Positions 33,897 to 42,516 of a stretch of DNA of 64,000 nt are shown piece after piece. Below the pieces are notes generated by a model, which was given only the letters and a program-made list of their open reading frames with translations, made no database searches and was not told the DNA's origin. The DNA is taken from the NCBI RefSeq assembly GCF_030929495.1, contig NZ_JAVFWN010000002.1, positions 372,001 through 436,000 on the forward strand. The letters run 5' to 3'. Each line of letters begins with the position of its first letter. Within the stretch, counting starts at the first letter, position 1. Position numbers and translations under genes: made by a program. The DNA is from Nocardioides sp. LHD-245. GTDB lineage: Bacteria; Actinomycetota; Actinomycetes; Propionibacteriales; Nocardioidaceae.

Positions 33897-34142
33897 TCAG
33901 GCGGTCCGCAGGTAGGCGGCGAGCGCCTGGCGAACGACCGCCTCGGGCGACTCCCCGTCCCTGGCCGCGCGCTCGTCGATCGCGTCCAAGAGGTCGGTGG
34001 GCACCAACTGGACCCGGCCGAGGTGCGGATTGGGCTCGGAGGGCCGATCCGTCAGGTCGTAGCCGGACTCGGCCTCGGTCACCGCGCGCGCCACCTGCTC
34101 GTCGCTCAACCCCGGCACGTGGTCGGTGATCTCGATGTTCAT
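33897..34142 (-). CDS. Putative antitoxin (small DNA-binding-like protein)
   Basis: The 81-residue acidic protein has VQLVPTDLLDAIDERAARDGESPEAVVRQALAAYL at its C-terminus, a ribbon-helix-helix-like segment common in antitoxins. Its ATG overlaps the stop codon of the upstream toxin-like gene (ATGA). The N-terminal half (EQVARAVTEAESGYDL) may contact the toxin. The type II pairing is inferred from size, order and coupling. Confidence 0.6.
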   Translation of the reverse strand: MNIEITDHVPGLSDEQVARAVTEAESGYDLTDRPSEPNPHLGRVQLVPTDLLDAIDERAARDGESPEAVVRQALAAYLRTA

Positions 34143-34450
34143 CGTCGCCCTCCTCTCGGCACGTATTTCTTGCGCGACTTCATCGCATGGATCACGACTT
34201 CGTCTCCATCATCTCCCTGAATGGTGACGATCTCCAGCAGCCTGCCCGATCCGTCGACGCCGAGGTAGAGCCACTTGTCCGGGTCCTCGCCGATCAGCGT
34301 ACGCCGCCAGGACGTCGAGAGGCCGCCGAGGATCGCCTCGGGCGTACACCACGGGGCATCCGGGCGCCGGCTGGACCGGCGCCCGGATGTCCGCCTCAGA
34401 TCGACCCCGTCAGCGGACCACCGTGACCTTGGTGGTCGTGGTCGCGGCAT
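34139..34450 (-). CDS. Putative toxin-like protein, 5' end unclear (possibly truncated)
   Basis: The C-terminal 70 residues (TPEAILGGLSTSWRRTLIGE, KWLYLGVDGSGRLLEIVTI, VVIHAMKSRKKYVPRG) resemble the small BrnT/RelE-like toxins of actinobacteria that end in a HAM-x-x-R-x-K-Y motif. No convincing start codon exists: the only in-frame ATG (34450) lies inside the neighbouring HtaA-domain gene and would require translating its terminator hairpin (34358-34388). The real gene may have lost its 5' end, or it may use a non-standard start near 34350. The listed start is therefore an outer limit. Confidence 0.45.
   Translation of the reverse strand: MPRPRPPRSRWSADGVDLRRTSGRRSSRRPDAPWCTPEAILGGLSTSWRRTLIGEDPDKWLYLGVDGSGRLLEIVTIQGDDGDEVVIHAMKSRKKYVPRGGRR
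34358..34388 (-). terminator. Terminator hairpin downstream of the HtaA-domain gene
   Basis: ATCCGGGCGCCGG and CCGGCGCCCGGAT form a perfect 13-base stem with a five-base loop, 22 bases beyond the stop at 34410. Confidence 0.7.
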
Positions 34451-37400
34451 CGTGGGTCCCCGACGCCTTCGACGTCACCGTGGCCTTCCAGCGGCCCTTC
34501 GACAGCCGAGGCAGCGCGACGACAGCACGGCCGTCGACCACCGTGGCCCGGACCTTCCTGGTCACGCCGCCCTTCTTCAGCACGACCCGGATCGTGCCGT
34601 CGACCGGAGCACCGTCCGACGCGGTCAGCAGCACCCGGAGCCGACCGGGCCTGCTGCGCGTCGGCGCCTTCGCGACCTTCACCTTGGCGAAGCTCACCGT
34701 GGCCCGCTGCGCGGTCGAGAGGACCGACAGGATCGCCGGCGCGGAGAGTACCGCGCCCTTCGCATTGGACACCCGGACCCGGAACCGGGCGCCGGAGTCC
34801 GCTGCCTCGACGGCCGCGATGACGAGCCGGTCGGTCGTCTCGCCCTCGACCGAGATCCAGGAGGATCCGATCCGGCGCTGCCACTGGTAGGCCAGGCCGG
34901 GCCCGGTCGCCGTGACGCGGAGGGCGGCCGGCTCGCCGAGGCGCGCCGACACCGAGCCGGGCTGTCCGGTGATCACCGGCGCGGTCGCACCCGCGACCTG
35001 CTCGGCAGCGGTGAAGTCGACGACCGAGGGACGCGGCGCCTTCTTCGCGTCCGCCGCCCCGCCCGAGGAGTACCAGTACGACGACAGGCCGGTGGCGAAG
35101 TGGACGTCCACGAACGCCTGTGGCCACGACCCCCAGCCGGCCGCGCTCCGGTCCTGCGGGGTCTGCCCGCTCGGGACGTCCAGCTCCACGCCGGCGTAGT
35201 CGGGGGTGATCGTCACCGCGCCGGCCGGGTCCAGCTCGATGCCCTGGTAGGTCGCGATCGTCACGTCCGCCACCGGGTCGAGCGGGCTGCGGTCGTTCGG
35301 GTTCTCCATCGTCGCGGCATAGCCCGCGAGGTCCGCGCGCAGCGTGCCCGTGCCGTCGGACTCGACGGACAGGTGCGGGTCGGTGAGCGTGAACGGCACC
35401 AGGCCGCCGTAGAAGTTGACGCTGAACGAGCCGTCCCACGCCACCGACGCGGATCCGTCGGCCTCGATCCGCGCGTGTCCTCCGGAGAGGCGGACCAGCT
35501 GCGTCACCGTGCCGCCCACCGATGCACCCCGGGTCCCGTACGTCGCCGGGGACTCCGCGCCCGCGGCGTCGCGATGCACGACCGCGACCTCCCCGGCCGC
35601 CGAGCGGTAGGTCGCCTCGTCGCCGTCGGAGACGCCGGCCGAGAGGTAGTTCGAGCCGCCGAACGGCGGTGCCGACTGGACCTCCTCGTTGCCCGACCAC
35701 TCGAGGCTCACGCCGTCCAGCGCCAGCCCGTCGTCGGGGATCGTGATCGTCGGGGTGACGGTCAGCGTGGCCACCGCGGACCGGACGGTGCCTACCGCGT
35801 TGCGGATCCGCGCCCGGAACCGGGTGCCGCTCTGCGCGACGTCGGTGTCGGGGACCATCAACGAGCCCTCCGCGAGGACGAAGTTCTGGTCGTCTGCGGC
35901 GATCGGCTGCCAGAACCCGCTCACCTGCCGCTCCCAGACCAGCTCCGGCGCGGGCAGGCCGGTGAAGGTCGTGGTGAAGACAGCGGAGCTCCCGGCGCTG
36001 ACCGAGACGGAGCGCGGCGCGCCCACGACCGCGGGCGCGGACCGGACGGTGAGTGTCGCGGTCGCGGAGACGACGGTGCCGATCGTGTTCGTCGCCACGA
36101 CCCGCACCTCGGTGCCGTCGTCGGCGGTCCCGGCGGCGAGCTCCAGCGTCGGTCCGGTGGCACCGTCGACGTCGGCGAAGCGGCGGGCATCGGGGGCCCT
36201 GACCTGCCACCGCAGGTCGCCGGTCGCGTCGTCGGCGAGCGCCGCGCGGAAGGTCACCGGCCGCGTGGCCTGTCCGGCGTCGAGGGTCACGGTCGTGTCC
36301 CCGGGCTCGGTGCCGAACCGTGGCGTCGCACCCGCGAGCTCGAGCCGGTGGACGTACCTGTTGGCCGAGAGGACGTAGACCGCGTCACCATGGACCACGG
36401 TGCCCGCGATCGTCGTACCGAAGCCGCGGACCTTGCTCAGCCTCCCGTGGAGGTACATGCGCAGCTCGCGCGAGTTGGAGCTGGCCAGGGCGAGCAGGTC
36501 GCCGCTGCCGCGGATGCTGGACTGGCCGCCGCCCACGTCCGGGCTGGTCGCGAAGGGGATGAGCGGGTCGGACGCGACGTACCCGGCGTCGGTCAGCTCC
36601 CAGCGCAGCACGCCGGAACGGACGACCGGGTAGTCGGTGTAGTCCGTCGCGGCCTGCACGAGGGTGCCGTCGTCGAGGATGCCGTAGCCCGTCCCGACGG
36701 GTACGCCGTCGGCCGGCTCGATCGACTCCGCGCCGGGCGCGCCGACGATCCGGAAGGCGCCCACCGCCTGGCCCTGGTAGACCGCGCCGATCGCGATGCC
36801 GTGGCCGTCGCGCGAGAAGAGCACGGTGCCGGGGGTCGACCCCTCGGGGTAGGCGATGTCGCGGTGGGCGTGGGTGCCGTCGGCCTGCAGGGTGTAGACC
36901 CGCAGTGCGGCGGTGCCCTGCTGCCACGAGGCCCAGACCTCCCCCGTGGCGGGATTCACCGCGATGTCGTTGCTCGCGCCGGTGCCCGGCACCGGCAGCG
37001 TGTCCAGGACCGTCCAGGCGCCGTCGTCGTCCTGCCCGATGACCGTCACCGCGGTGTCGATGACGTACGCGCGGTCGTGCTGCGGCGAGTACACGACATG
37101 GCGCGGGTTCTGGCCGGGCACCGTGACGGTCACCTTCCGCTCCAGCGTCGCCGCGTCGAAGGCGACGACTTGGCCGGTGTTGTAGTTGCGCGTCCACAGC
37201 CAGTCGTGGTCGGTGTCGTAGGTCAGCCCCGTCCCCTGGAAGTCGTCGTGGAGGACGCTGGTGTTGGCGTAGGCGGGCTGGCCCTGCGGGTCCCAGGTCT
37301 CGGTGGTGACGACCGGCGGGCCGCCCGGCCCGGTGTAGCTCAGGGCGACCGGGTCGAGCTCGGTACCGCCGGCGTAGAAGCCGCCGAAGGCCGGAGCGCC

Positions 37401-38009
37401 CGCCGCCGTGAGGCGGGCGGGGATCGCCGACCAGGTCGACATGCCGCCCGCGCCGGCGTACTCGCCCGCCTCGGGGTCGAGGGTCGCGACCACGACGTCC
37501 GGGTAGGCCACCACCTGGCCGGTCGTCATGTCCTTGCTCGTCATGTCGGCCCGAACGACGCTCTGATCGCCGTTGAGGTCGATCCTGACGTCGTCGATGT
37601 CGAGGTCGAGCTGGCCGTCGTGGCCATCGAAGCTGACCGCGCCGGGGAAGGTGATCCGGGTGAGGTTGCCCGCGTCGTCGAAGGTGCCGGCGCCGCCCGC
37701 GAACCGGAAGCTGCCGTCGGCGTTGCGGCTCACGCCGCCGGTCGTCGCGATCGCGCCGTGCGCGATCGAACCTTCGATGTAGGTGCGGAAGGACGTCTTG
37801 ATGCCCCAGTCCAGGGTGGCGTCCGTGATCGCGCCCTCCGCCGCCTGCGCGGGGGGCGGGGCGCCGACCACGAGGAGGCCGAGGACGACCCCCGCTGCGG
37901 TGGCTGCGGCCGTCAGGCGTCCGGTCCGACGGCTGCGTCGGCGGGTACGGCGGGGGGCCGGTCGGGATCGCTCGGGCGGCGCCCAGGGGCTGCGCCTCGT
38001 CGTTGTCAT
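34410..38009 (-). CDS. Large secreted HtaA-domain protein with beta-propeller and Ig-like modules
   Basis: The 1199-residue exported protein has an Arg-rich n-region and a hydrophobic segment ending PPPAQAAEG (about residue 57). A first HtaA heme-binding-type domain (ITDATLDWGIKTSFRTYIEG) runs to about residue 215. A YVTN-like propeller follows (VVAFDAATLERKVTVTVPGQ, about 250-570), then Ig-like segments, a second HtaA-like domain starting LDGVSLEWSGNEEVQ (about 755-970), another Ig-like module and a Lys/Arg-rich C-terminus. No sortase motif or membrane anchor is seen. The ATG at 38009 follows AGGAGAT. An IdeR/DtxR-like box at 38074 implies induction under iron limitation. A role in heme or iron capture is inferred. 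Confidence 0.82.
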   Translation of the reverse strand: MTTTRRSPWAPPERSRPAPRRTRRRSRRTGRLTAAATAAGVVLGLLVVGAPPPAQAAEGAITDATLDWGIKTSFRTYIEGSIAHGAIATTGGVSRNADGSFRFAGGAGTFDDAGNLTRITFPGAVSFDGHDGQLDLDIDDVRIDLNGDQSVVRADMTSKDMTTGQVVAYPDVVVATLDPEAGEYAGAGGMSTWSAIPARLTAAGAPAFGGFYAGGTELDPVALSYTGPGGPPVVTTETWDPQGQPAYANTSVLHDDFQGTGLTYDTDHDWLWTRNYNTGQVVAFDAATLERKVTVTVPGQNPRHVVYSPQHDRAYVIDTAVTVIGQDDDGAWTVLDTLPVPGTGASNDIAVNPATGEVWASWQQGTAALRVYTLQADGTHAHRDIAYPEGSTPGTVLFSRDGHGIAIGAVYQGQAVGAFRIVGAPGAESIEPADGVPVGTGYGILDDGTLVQAATDYTDYPVVRSGVLRWELTDAGYVASDPLIPFATSPDVGGGQSSIRGSGDLLALASSNSRELRMYLHGRLSKVRGFGTTIAGTVVHGDAVYVLSANRYVHRLELAGATPRFGTEPGDTTVTLDAGQATRPVTFRAALADDATGDLRWQVRAPDARRFADVDGATGPTLELAAGTADDGTEVRVVATNTIGTVVSATATLTVRSAPAVVGAPRSVSVSAGSSAVFTTTFTGLPAPELVWERQVSGFWQPIAADDQNFVLAEGSLMVPDTDVAQSGTRFRARIRNAVGTVRSAVATLTVTPTITIPDDGLALDGVSLEWSGNEEVQSAPPFGGSNYLSAGVSDGDEATYRSAAGEVAVVHRDAAGAESPATYGTRGASVGGTVTQLVRLSGGHARIEADGSASVAWDGSFSVNFYGGLVPFTLTDPHLSVESDGTGTLRADLAGYAATMENPNDRSPLDPVADVTIATYQGIELDPAGAVTITPDYAGVELDVPSGQTPQDRSAAGWGSWPQAFVDVHFATGLSSYWYSSGGAADAKKAPRPSVVDFTAAEQVAGATAPVITGQPGSVSARLGEPAALRVTATGPGLAYQWQRRIGSSWISVEGETTDRLVIAAVEAADSGARFRVRVSNAKGAVLSAPAILSVLSTAQRATVSFAKVKVAKAPTRSRPGRLRVLLTASDGAPVDGTIRVVLKKGGVTRKVRATVVDGRAVVALPRLSKGRWKATVTSKASGTHDAATTTTKVTVVR

Positions 38010-38073
38010 CGGTGGTGATCTCCTGGGAACGAGCCGGACCTGGGGTCCGGTGCGGTCGCCCGAGCGCCGCAGG

Positions 38074-38092
38074 TTAGGTTTGCCATACCTAA
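38074..38092 (-). promoter_or_regulatory. IdeR/DtxR-like iron box
   Basis: TTAGGTTTGCCATACCTAA is a 19-base near-palindrome that differs at few positions from the DtxR/IdeR consensus TTAGGTTAGCCTAACCTAA. It lies 65 bases upstream of the HtaA-domain gene. Confidence 0.8.
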
Positions 38093-38126
38093 ATTGGCAC
38101 ACCGGAGATCTTTCTGACAAGACGTC

Positions 38127-38169
38127 GGAAAAAGAGACCGGCCGCGAGGGCGCACCCCCGCGGCCGGTC
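38127..38169 (-). terminator. Intrinsic terminator downstream of the thiolase gene
   Basis: GACCGGCCGCG (38136-38146) pairs with CGCGGCCGGTC (38159-38169). Read on the minus strand the stem is followed by a T-rich run (TCTCTTTTTCC), a classical intrinsic terminator separating the thiolase from the HtaA-domain gene. Confidence 0.8.
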
Positions 38170-38180
38170 CGACGCGTGCG

Positions 38181-39398
38181 TCAGGACAGGCGCTCGAGCA
38201 CCATCGCCATGCCCTGGCCGCCGGCGGCGCACATGGTCTCGAGACCGAACTGCGCGTCGCGCTCCTGGAGGCCGTGGATCAGGGTGGTGGCCATCCGGGC
38301 GCCGGTGGAGCCGAACGGGTGGCCGAGCGCGATCGCGCCGCCGTTGACGTTGACGCGGTCCAGGTCGAGGCCGAGCTCGTCGATGCAGGGCAGCACCTGG
38401 GCCGCGAAGGCCTCGTTCATCTCGACCAGATCGAGGTCGCCGAGGGAGAGACCCGCGCGGGCCACCGCCTGGCGGCTGGCCTCGACCGGGCCGAGTCCCA
38501 TGATCTCGGGGCTCAGCGCGGAGACGCCGGTCGCGACGACCCGGGCCAGCGGGGTGATGCCGAGTTCGGCGGCCCGGGTGTCGCTCATCACGACGAGCGC
38601 GGCGGCACCGTCGTTGAGCGGGCAGCAGTTGGCAGCCGTGACGGTGCCCTCGGGATGGAAGACCGGCTGCATGGCGGCGACCTTCTCCAGGGTGACCCCG
38701 GCGCGCGGACCGTCGTCGCTGTCGACGACGGTGCCGTCGGCGAGGGTGACGGGCGTGATGTCGGTCTTCCAGAAGCCGCGCTGCGCCGCCGCCTCGGCGA
38801 GGTTCTGGCTGCGCACGGCGTACGCGTCCTGCGCGGCCCGCGTGACGCCGCGGTACGACGCGACGTTCTCGGCGGTCTCGCCCATCGCGAGGTAGATGTC
38901 GGGCAGCTCGCCGCTCGCGCGCGGGTCCACCCACGGCTCGCGGGCGGCGGCCCGTGCCGCCGCCCTGGCCGCCGCGGCGGCGTACAACGGGTTGCGGGTG
39001 TCGGCCATGCCGTCGGCCTTGCCGCGCTCGAAGCGGGAGACACACTCGACTCCCGCGGCGACGAAGACGTCGCCCTCGCCGGAGCGGATGGCGTGCAGCG
39101 CCATCCGGGTCGCCTGCAGCGACGACGCGCAGTAGCGGTGCACGGTGGCGCCGGGAACGCCGTCCAGGCCGAGCCGGAGCGCGACCATCCGGCCGATGTT
39201 GTAGCCCTGCTCGCCGGCGGGCTGGGCACAGCCGACGATCAGGTCCTCGACCAGGCTCCGGTCCAGCTCGGGGACGGCGGACAGCGCGGCGTCGACCATC
39301 TGCGCGGCGAGATCGTCGGGCCGCATCTCGCGCAGCGAGCCCTTGTAGGCGCGGCCGATCGGCGAGCGGGCGGCGGAGACGATGACTGCTTCGGGCAC
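38181..39398 (-). CDS. Thiolase family protein / acetyl-CoA acetyltransferase
   Basis: The 405-residue thiolase has the acyl-accepting Cys90 in VHRYCASSLQ, the NEAFAAQVLP motif, the catalytic His in GGAIALGHPFGSTGARM and the second Cys in ETMCAAGGQGMAM. It resembles degradative FadA-type thiolases. An Ala-rich insertion (residues about 140-150) is unusual. It follows an SDR gene by 33 bases on the same strand and probably forms a two-gene beta-oxidation-like operon behind the palindrome at 40245. Confidence 0.9.
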   Translation of the reverse strand: MPEAVIVSAARSPIGRAYKGSLREMRPDDLAAQMVDAALSAVPELDRSLVEDLIVGCAQPAGEQGYNIGRMVALRLGLDGVPGATVHRYCASSLQATRMALHAIRSGEGDVFVAAGVECVSRFERGKADGMADTRNPLYAAAAARAAARAAAREPWVDPRASGELPDIYLAMGETAENVASYRGVTRAAQDAYAVRSQNLAEAAAQRGFWKTDITPVTLADGTVVDSDDGPRAGVTLEKVAAMQPVFHPEGTVTAANCCPLNDGAAALVVMSDTRAAELGITPLARVVATGVSALSPEIMGLGPVEASRQAVARAGLSLGDLDLVEMNEAFAAQVLPCIDELGLDLDRVNVNGGAIALGHPFGSTGARMATTLIHGLQERDAQFGLETMCAAGGQGMAMVLERLS

Positions 39399-39431
39399 GG
39401 TGGCTCCTGGTGGGTCGGCCTGGCCGCTTGG

Positions 39432-40199
39432 TCAGGCGTTGGGGGTGTGCTGGAGGAAGGCGGGCCACTCGCCGCCGCCGTCGACGTTGAGGACGGCCCC
39501 GGTGACGTGGGCGGCGAGCGGCGAGGACAGCAGGACGCAGGCCTGGCCCACCTCGAGCGGGCGGGCGAAGACGCCCCGCGGGATGGTGGCGGCGACCCGC
39601 GCGAACTGCTCGGCGTCGCCGTAGTGGTCGGCGGACCCGGGGGTCTCGACCAGGCCGCAGCTGACCGCGTTGACGCGCACGTCCGGCGCCCACTCGACCC
39701 CGAGGCTCGCGGTGAGGCTCTCGAGAGCCGCCTTCGCGGCGCCGTACACGGCGGTGCCCGGACTGGACCGTCGGGCGGAGATCGAGGTGATGTTGACCAT
39801 CGAGCCGCCGGCCGCCCGCAGATGTGGGTGGACCGCGAGGGCGACGAAAACCGCGGACATGAAGTTGAGGTCGTTGATCTTGGCGTGGAAGCGCGGGGAG
39901 GCGGCGGCGAAATCGGCGTACGGCGCTCCCCCGGCGTTGTTGACGGCGACGTCGAGCCGCCCGCGCCGGCTCACGACGTCCTCCACCCACGCCGCGACCT
40001 GGTCGGCCTCGCGCACGTCGACGGCGGTGAAGTGCGGCCGGCGGCCGGCGATCTCGCGCAGCGCGTCGGGGGTGCTGCGACCGCAGATCTCCACCTCGGC
40101 ACCCGCCTCGAGGTAGGCCTGCACGATGCCGTCGCCGACGCCGCGGCCCCCGCCGGTCACGAGCACCACCTGACCGGTCATGTCGATGCTGTACGCCAC
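39432..40199 (-). CDS. SDR-family oxidoreductase
   Basis: The 255-residue short-chain dehydrogenase has VTGGGRGVGDGIVQAYLEAG, VNNAGGAPYADF, a NITSISARRSSPG catalytic Ser, YGAAKAALESLTASL (Tyr-x-x-x-Lys) and a C-terminal GAVLNVDGGGEWP. It is the first gene of the operon with the thiolase. The pair would suit oxidation of a hydroxyacyl intermediate followed by thiolysis, or an independent alcohol oxidation (inference). Confidence 0.88.
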   Translation of the reverse strand: MAYSIDMTGQVVLVTGGGRGVGDGIVQAYLEAGAEVEICGRSTPDALREIAGRRPHFTAVDVREADQVAAWVEDVVSRRGRLDVAVNNAGGAPYADFAAASPRFHAKINDLNFMSAVFVALAVHPHLRAAGGSMVNITSISARRSSPGTAVYGAAKAALESLTASLGVEWAPDVRVNAVSCGLVETPGSADHYGDAEQFARVAATIPRGVFARPLEVGQACVLLSSPLAAHVTGAVLNVDGGGEWPAFLQHTPNA

Positions 40200-40244
40200 G
40201 GGAACCCTTTCGTCGTCACTGCGGTGACGATCATAGGCCCCAAA

Positions 40245-40261
40245 CCAAGCAAGTGCTAGGT
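40245..40261 (-). promoter_or_regulatory. Palindromic operator resembling a KstR2-type box
   Basis: CCAAGCAAGTGCTAGG is a 16-base palindrome with one imperfect pair, 46 bases upstream of the SDR start. AGCAAGTGCTAGGT fits the published KstR2 pattern AnCAAGnnCTTGnT with one mismatch. No KstR2 gene is in the window, so another TetR protein could be responsible. Confidence 0.4.
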
Positions 40262-40283
40262 TAGTCCGCGCTGAGGCGGACCA

Positions 40284-41762
40284 TCACCTCCTGCCGCACA
40301 GGTAGGCGATCACGCCCACCGACAGCAGCCCGCTCACCACGGCGCCACCGCCGGTCGGGGCCAGCAGCATCGGCAGGGCGGTCAGCACGGCGATGTCGAA
40401 CCCGCGCAGCGCGCTTCCGTAGAGGTTCGTCGGCACGCCGCCGGCCGGCGTGGAGACGAGCGGGCGCCCGTAGTCGGGAGGCCGGCCGGTGACCCAGCGC
40501 ACCCCCGCCGCCAGCCCACCGAGCCCGGACGCCGCGCCCAGCAGCGCGAGGTCGCCCACGGTCGCGTCGAGGGTCCGGCCCAGTGCGGGCGCGCTGAGCA
40601 GACCGTGCGCCAGCAGCAGGACGCCGGGGACGACGACGGCCGCGGCCCGGGTCGGGCCGAGGGGGGTCGGGAACATCCGCACCATCCCCGACGAGCGGGT
40701 CAGCACCCGCAACGCGACCAGGAAGGGCACGACGAGGACGAAGCAGACCAGCACCTCGACCAGCACGACCACCACCCGGCCGCCGACCGCCGCGACGGCG
40801 TAGGGGACCAGCAGCGAGCCGGCCAGCAGCACCAGCCGGCCCGGGTGCCGCCGCAGCCGGATCACGTCGCGCCAGGTCAGGGCCGCGAGCCCCCGCGGAC
40901 CCCCGCGCCGCGGCCGGACGACGCCGCGACGGGCAGTGGCGTGCGCGACGAGGACGTCGAACATCAGCGCCAGGTCCAGCGTCGCCAGGGCGCCACCCAG
41001 GCCGGGGACCAGGACGCCGCCGGGCGCCACGTCGCGGCGACGCAGGCGCGCGGTCAGGATCCGGGCCCGGACGAGGGCCACCACCACGCCGGCCCACACG
41101 AGCAGCACCCCGGCCAGGGCCGGCACCCGGGCGCGGGAGCCGGCGGACAGGGCCGGCTCGACGGAGAACGCGATCGCGGCGAGCCCCGCCGCCACCGCGA
41201 CCAGGCTGACCGGGCCGAGGAGGAGCGCCGGGTGGCGCCGGCGGCCGACCGTCTGGGCGTGCACCAGCGCCCCGACGCCGTACGCCGCCAGGCCGGCCGC
41301 GCCCGCCGTGAACAGCGCCAGCACGGGGACCTCGAACCCGGCCAGGGTGGCGGCGCCCGCCGCGACCGGGGCGACCAGGGCGGCGGCGAGCAGCACCGTC
41401 CCGCGCGCCCGGCCGCGGAGCAGCTCGCCCCGGTCGACCGGGGCGGGCAGCAGCCACCCGGCCACGCCGGGGCTCACGGCCACCGGCCCGACCATCCGTG
41501 CGAGCGACCAGAGCACCGCCAGTGCCGTGCCCACGACCAGCCAGGGCAGCAGCGAGCGGGCCGCCGCGCACTCGGCCGCGACGCAGGCCCGGTCGCCGAC
41601 GTCGGACAGGTTGACCAGGACGCTGATCAGCATCGAGCCGAGCATCAGCACCGCGAACACCCCGATGTAGAGGTCCTGCAGCGCCTCGCCGACGGAGAGG
41701 GTGCGGCGGCTGCGCCGCCAGTGCCGGATGTCGGCCCAGAGCTCGCGCGACTCGGTGGTCAC
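40284..41762 (-). CDS. Multi-spanning membrane protein, permease of a two-gene ABC exporter (DUF6297-like)
   Basis: The 492-residue protein has roughly 11-12 hydrophobic segments separated by Arg-rich loops and no recognisable enzyme motif. The GTG at 41762 overlaps the stop codon of the preceding ATPase gene (GTGA), so the two are translationally coupled. The size and pairing suit the membrane part of an ABC-2-like exporter. The cargo is unknown. Confidence 0.72.
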   Translation of the reverse strand: MTTESRELWADIRHWRRSRRTLSVGEALQDLYIGVFAVLMLGSMLISVLVNLSDVGDRACVAAECAAARSLLPWLVVGTALAVLWSLARMVGPVAVSPGVAGWLLPAPVDRGELLRGRARGTVLLAAALVAPVAAGAATLAGFEVPVLALFTAGAAGLAAYGVGALVHAQTVGRRRHPALLLGPVSLVAVAAGLAAIAFSVEPALSAGSRARVPALAGVLLVWAGVVVALVRARILTARLRRRDVAPGGVLVPGLGGALATLDLALMFDVLVAHATARRGVVRPRRGGPRGLAALTWRDVIRLRRHPGRLVLLAGSLLVPYAVAAVGGRVVVVLVEVLVCFVLVVPFLVALRVLTRSSGMVRMFPTPLGPTRAAAVVVPGVLLLAHGLLSAPALGRTLDATVGDLALLGAASGLGGLAAGVRWVTGRPPDYGRPLVSTPAGGVPTNLYGSALRGFDIAVLTALPMLLAPTGGGAVVSGLLSVGVIAYLCGRR

Positions 41763-42400
41763 GGGCCCCCCACGCCGGCCAGGCGGACCACGTCGTCGGC
41801 GACCGCGTCGACCAGTCGCGGCGAGTGGCTGGCCAGCAGGATCGCCAGCCCGGCCTCCTTCTCGGCCCGCAGCCGGGTCACCAGCCACTCGAGCCCCTCC
41901 TGGTCCAGGCGCTGCTCGGGCTCGTCGAGCACGAGCAGCCGCCGGGGCCGGACGAAGGCGCTCGCCAGCGCGAGCCGGCGCCGCTGGCCCGAGGAGAGTG
42001 ACGTCGGGAGCTGACCGGACTGGGCGGTGAGTCCGACCTCCTCCAGCACGTCGTCGACGACGTCGTCGGCGTCGTCGGTCCGGTGGGCGCGGGCGAACAG
42101 GTCGAGGTGCTCGACCACGGTGAGGTCGGGGAAGAAGTCGAGGTCGTCCATGACCACGGCCAGCGCGGCCCGGATCGTGGCCGAGCGCTCGTCGAGGGCC
42201 TCCCCCAGCACCGTCACCGTGCCCGCGTCGGCCTCGTCCACGCCGGTGATGCAGCGCAGCGCCGTGGACTTGCCCGCCCCGTTGGGGCCCACCAGCACGG
42301 CGGCCCGCCCCGCGGGTACGTCGAGGTCGAGGTCCGCGAGCACGCGGTGGTCACCGAACGAGCGCGTGAGCCCGCGCACCGAGAGGACTGCTTCCGTCAC
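41759..42400 (-). CDS. ABC exporter ATP-binding protein
   Basis: The 213-residue ATPase has Walker A GPNGAGKST, signature SLSSGQRRRLALASAFV, Walker B RLLVLDEPEQRLD and the switch His in LLASHSPRL. It is short and single-domain, as in ABC-2 exporters. The GTG at 42400 was chosen where ABC homology begins (TEAVLSVRGLTRSFGD). It is divergent from the ABC-F gene and coupled to the downstream membrane protein. Confidence 0.9.
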   Translation of the reverse strand: MTEAVLSVRGLTRSFGDHRVLADLDLDVPAGRAAVLVGPNGAGKSTALRCITGVDEADAGTVTVLGEALDERSATIRAALAVVMDDLDFFPDLTVVEHLDLFARAHRTDDADDVVDDVLEEVGLTAQSGQLPTSLSSGQRRRLALASAFVRPRRLLVLDEPEQRLDQEGLEWLVTRLRAEKEAGLAILLASHSPRLVDAVADDVVRLAGVGGP

Positions 42401-42461
42401 GGAGCCAGACTCCCAGACCGACCCTCCTCCCACCGATGGGGGACGGCGGACCGGCGGCACG

Positions 42462-42467
42462 TAGGCT
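42462..42467 (+). promoter_or_regulatory. -10 box for the ABC-F leader transcript
   Basis: TAGGCT ends 7 bases before a GTG, the same arrangement as at typA and the class I aminotransferase, consistent with a leaderless start at about 42475. Confidence 0.55.
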
Positions 42468-42474
42468 GGGCCCC

Positions 42475-42498
42475 GTGATCGAGGTCGACAGACGCTAG
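42475..42498 (+). CDS. Seven-codon upstream ORF before the ABC-F gene
   Basis: GTG-ATC-GAG-GTC-GAC-AGA-CGC-TAG would encode VIEVDRR. The GTG sits at the predicted transcription start. AGA is a very rare codon in such a GC-rich genome. The stop codon touches a GC-rich hairpin (42499-42515), and the ABC-F gene begins 162 bases later. This is the layout of ribosome-mediated attenuators seen before antibiotic-resistance ABC-F genes. Whether it is translated is unproven. Confidence 0.45.
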   Translation: MIEVDRR

Positions 42499-42516
42499 CC
42501 GCCCCGACCGGGCGGC
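42498..42516 (+). promoter_or_regulatory. Hairpin following the upstream ORF (possible attenuator)
   Basis: GCCGCCC and GGGCGGC form a seven-base perfect stem with a five-base loop, beginning at the last base of the upstream ORF's stop codon. Beyond it, up to the ABC-F start at 42661, the leader is GC-rich with no further clear element. Confidence 0.5.

Noticed and set aside
34275..38018. Long plus-strand open frame opposite the HtaA-domain gene
   Set aside because: It has no signal peptide or motif and is Arg/Gly/Asp-rich; the minus strand has a signal peptide, HtaA domains, a ribosome site and an iron box.
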